From an uncultured Collinsella sp. (GTDB lineage: Bacteria > Actinomycetota > Coriobacteriia > Coriobacteriales > Coriobacteriaceae), in contig USTC01000048.1 in the NCBI GenBank assembly GCA_900557505.1, positions 1 through 7,190 on the forward strand: 7,190 nucleotides of DNA. The letters are read 5' to 3'. The first letter of the stretch is position 1; each line of letters starts with the position of its first letter. The notes beneath the pieces were generated by a model. It saw nothing but the letters and a program-made list of their open reading frames with translations, did no database searches and was not told where the DNA came from. The translations under genes and the position numbers were made by a program. Below are positions 5,138-7,190 of this stretch, piece after piece.

Positions 5138-6934
5138 GTGTCTGAACAGGTGATTTATGGTGATACTGCCTACTATGGCCTAGAGTTGATCAACCGCTCG
5201 GGTAACGGGGCGCTACCGGTCGGCGAACATGACTTTGCCGAGGCCATGGATCGATGCGTGCTAGTCGACAAGACGATGTTTATTGCCGATGTCTTGGATG
5301 CTGGTGCTTCCGTTGTGGCGTGTTGCCGGCCCGAAGGCTTTGGCAAGAGCATGAACCTGTCGATGCTTAAGGCTTTTCTGGGGCGACCCACAGTCGGGCA
5401 GGTCGACTGGGGCCTGTTTGCTGGTTCCCAGATTTGGGATGCGGACGGCGGGCGCTATCGGGATGAGTTTGCCCGCTACCCTGTGATATCGCTGGACTTT
5501 TCTGACGCTGCGAGGCGTGGCGTCGCTGTTGCCAGCGTCGTGCGTGATGCTCTTTCCCGCGAATGCGCTCGCTTGCTGCCACTCTTGGAAGCTCCGGATT
5601 TACCACGAGATAAGATGCGCCACATCGAGCGCGTTGCGCGTGGTGTGACAAGTGCAGATGAGGTCAACTCGGTGCTTGGCGTGCTCATTGAGCTACTGGA
5701 GATGGCCTGCGATGAACAGGTTGTGCTGCTCGTTGATGAGTACGACGCAGCGTGGTCGCGCCGTACGAGCGCGAGGGGCGCTTCCGGCGCCGATCCGGCA
5801 AAGCTATTCGACCGTGTGCTGTTTGACGCCATTGCCGCTGCGGGCGATTCGTTGCGGCTGGCGTGCCTGATGGGGGAGCGTCCCGGTCCTGCTGTGGCGG
5901 CGCTTTCTTTGCGCGGGTGTTCGTACTGTATGTCGACTCCGCTTTCGGGGTGCTGCGACCGGTGGTTTGGCTTTTCGGATGACGAGGTTCGGGCTCTGCT
6001 AGGCCATGCTGGACGCGGGGAATTCCTGGATGACGCGCGTGAATGGTTCGAGGGATACCGATTTGGCAGGTTTTATTGCTCGAGTCCGGCGCGCGTGATC
6101 GATTTCTTGAACCGCGGTTGCACGCCGCCGGTGCGGGCTGACCTGTATGGATACGCTGATAGCCTGAGCAGGGCGGTTGGTGATTGGAATCTCGAGAGGC
6201 TTTCGACTCTGTTCGATTTACTTGAACCGCATGGATGCGTTGAAGTTCCGCTTCGGATGGGTGCCGTCGGGTCGGTTGCCTCGACTGACGATGACCTGTG
6301 GACCGCGTTATACCTGTCCGGCTTCCTAACGACGGATATGGTTGAGGAGCCAGGAAACAGCGCTCGCTCCCGTGCTCTGCGTCTGCCCAATGGCGAGCTT
6401 CGCCAGGCTTTGCGTCTCGTGATTGTTGAATGGTTTGAGTGCGCCGCCGAGGATGTGCGGGATGTCGATGCGTTTCGTGACGGGCTGTGTCGCGGTGACG
6501 AAGACATGGTGAGGCAGGCTCTGCGTCGAATTATAGGTGACGCGGGAGTCGGCGCGGTCGAGATGGATTCGCCGTTGCCATACCACCTGCTGTTGCAAGG
6601 GCTCTGCTTTGGTATGCCGGGGTATGCCAATCCGTCATCCAATCGAAAGCGCGGGGCGGATCGCTGGGATATCCAGGTGTTCCCTACGGGAAGGATGCTC
6701 GATGTGGCCGATACCCTCGGCATGCTCGACGAGCGTCCGCTTGTCACTATGAATATGATGTATGACCCCGACGTGGATGCCCTGGGTCTGGAGCTGTTGG
6801 CGGTTCAGGCGCTGCTCGACATCGAACGTGACGGCATCGACGAGATTCGCGTGCCGCGACCAGGTATCGGCCGCGTGCGCTGGGGCTTTGGCTTTGACGG
6901 GCAGCACGTGTCCGTAGTGTGCCAGCGGCTTTAA
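5138..6934 (+). CDS. AAA-ATPase-like protein with degenerate PD-(D/E)XK (DUF1703) domain
   Basis: The 598-residue protein follows the layout of the AAA-ATPase-like (PF09820) plus PDDEXK_9/DUF1703 (PF08011) family, abundant in gut bacteria and of unknown cellular role. The start is GTG at 5138 with AGGGAG eight bases upstream. Landmarks in order: LPVGEHDFAEAM...VLVDKTMFIADVLD (26-54); a P-loop variant RPEGFGKS (64-71; usual RPRRFGKS); Walker B VVLLVDEYD (195-203); WFEGYRFG (303-310); DLWTALYLSGFLTT (386-399); RLPNGELR (415-422); and PYHLLLQGL (481-489). The sensor stretch usually reading TGISKFS is replaced by MGERPGP (245-251). In the nuclease domain the usual NRESGxGRxD reads NRKRGADRWD (502-511), and the E-x-K strand reads LVTMNMMYD (535-543). 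Only the Asp of the metal site remains, so cleavage is unlikely. Membership is confident; function is unknown. Confidence 0.88.
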   Translation: MSEQVIYGDTAYYGLELINRSGNGALPVGEHDFAEAMDRCVLVDKTMFIADVLDAGASVVACCRPEGFGKSMNLSMLKAFLGRPTVGQVDWGLFAGSQIWDADGGRYRDEFARYPVISLDFSDAARRGVAVASVVRDALSRECARLLPLLEAPDLPRDKMRHIERVARGVTSADEVNSVLGVLIELLEMACDEQVVLLVDEYDAAWSRRTSARGASGADPAKLFDRVLFDAIAAAGDSLRLACLMGERPGPAVAALSLRGCSYCMSTPLSGCCDRWFGFSDDEVRALLGHAGRGEFLDDAREWFEGYRFGRFYCSSPARVIDFLNRGCTPPVRADLYGYADSLSRAVGDWNLERLSTLFDLLEPHGCVEVPLRMGAVGSVASTDDDLWTALYLSGFLTTDMVEEPGNSARSRALRLPNGELRQALRLVIVEWFECAAEDVRDVDAFRDGLCRGDEDMVRQALRRIIGDAGVGAVEMDSPLPYHLLLQGLCFGMPGYANPSSNRKRGADRWDIQVFPTGRMLDVADTLGMLDERPLVTMNMMYDPDVDALGLELLAVQALLDIERDGIDEIRVPRPGIGRVRWGFGFDGQHVSVVCQRL

Positions 6935-6958
6935 GCAGCGGGGTGTTTTCGGCTTCTG

Positions 6959-7190
6959 TTACTCCGCGTCCTTCATGGGCGGCATGGGCTTCCAGTCGGG
7001 ATCCTTGATGATCTTGCGAGCGTCTTTCATGCCGCGACGCAGCGCTGGGATACCGGTCTTAAAGCATTTGTCGACCGCAGCCAAGCGGATGAACTCTTTG
7101 CAGAAGGTCGCGGCGTTGCCCAAACGGAACAGCACGGGATGATAGTCGCCGTAGATTTGCATGTAACGGGCCAAAAAACCGCGGTTGCGC
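6959..7190 (-). CDS. C-terminal fragment of an unidentified protein, possibly a family 2 glycosyltransferase
   Basis: The frame is open from the right edge (codon 7189-7187) to TAA at 6961-6959, giving 76 residues of a gene whose start lies outside. It begins RNRGFLARYMQIYGDYHPVL and ends in a basic, proline-containing tail (KDPDWKPMPPMKDAE). A TTG at 7174 could be read as a start, but the frame continues upstream and the fragment looks like a domain end, so it is treated as partial. The RNRGFLARY piece, amphipathic helices and basic tail recall the ends of GT2/rhamnosyltransferase-type enzymes (xYYxxRNxxYxxRKY). This is a weak resemblance, and the product should be taken as hypothetical. It converges on the ATPase gene with only 24 bases between stops and no clear terminator. 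Confidence 0.6.
   Translation of the reverse strand, partial: RNRGFLARYMQIYGDYHPVLFRLGNAATFCKEFIRLAAVDKCFKTGIPALRRGMKDARKIIKDPDWKPMPPMKDAE

Noticed and set aside
6935..6958. Terminator between the convergent ATPase gene and the right-edge gene
   Set aside because: The 24-base gap has no stable hairpin followed by a T tract; only GTTTTC is seen.

Overview
The window is high-GC DNA with closely spaced genes. Its content is a SufC-SufB core divergent from an Rrf2 regulator, a sortase-anchored wall protein, and an AAA-ATPase-like protein of a family common in gut anaerobes. Together these suggest a Gram-positive gut actinobacterium, most likely Coriobacteriia close to Collinsella. That placement is inferred from protein style and gene order; no rRNA or other marker is present.

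Left part (1-2088, minus strand): sufC is followed by sufB, which runs off the left edge. They encode the ATPase and main scaffold subunit of the SUF iron-sulfur assembly machine. The 223-bp gap that follows (2089-2311) holds the divergent control region. It contains a candidate suf promoter, an inverted repeat over its -35 element, and two tandem GGGACA/TGTCCC dyads just before the regulator gene.

Middle (2312-3175, plus strand): an Rrf2/IscR-type regulator with three cysteines suited to hold an Fe-S cluster. Twelve bases downstream is a HEPN-domain protein of the HI0074/HepT type with an intact RX4HXY motif. Its usual nucleotidyltransferase antitoxin partner is not in the window. The two genes probably share a transcript, so a toxin-type RNase-like protein may be tied to Fe-S status.

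Right part: a secreted wall-anchored protein (3302-4936) has a lysozyme/transglycosylase-like head, a long Pro and then Ser/Gly/Asp-rich stalk, an 11-threonine run and an MPKTG sorting signal. It ends in a clear intrinsic terminator. Next (5138-6934) is an AAA-ATPase-like/DUF1703 protein. Its ATPase motifs are partly preserved, but its C-terminal PD-(D/E)XK nuclease site seems lost. At the right edge, on the minus strand, lies the C-terminal end of an unidentified protein, possibly a family 2 glycosyltransferase.

The most unusual points are the HEPN gene without a partner behind a Suf-linked Rrf2 regulator, the organised operator-like repeats in the suf/rrf2 control region, and the degenerate nuclease of the ATPase protein. 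No tRNA, rRNA, CRISPR array or insertion sequence was recognised.
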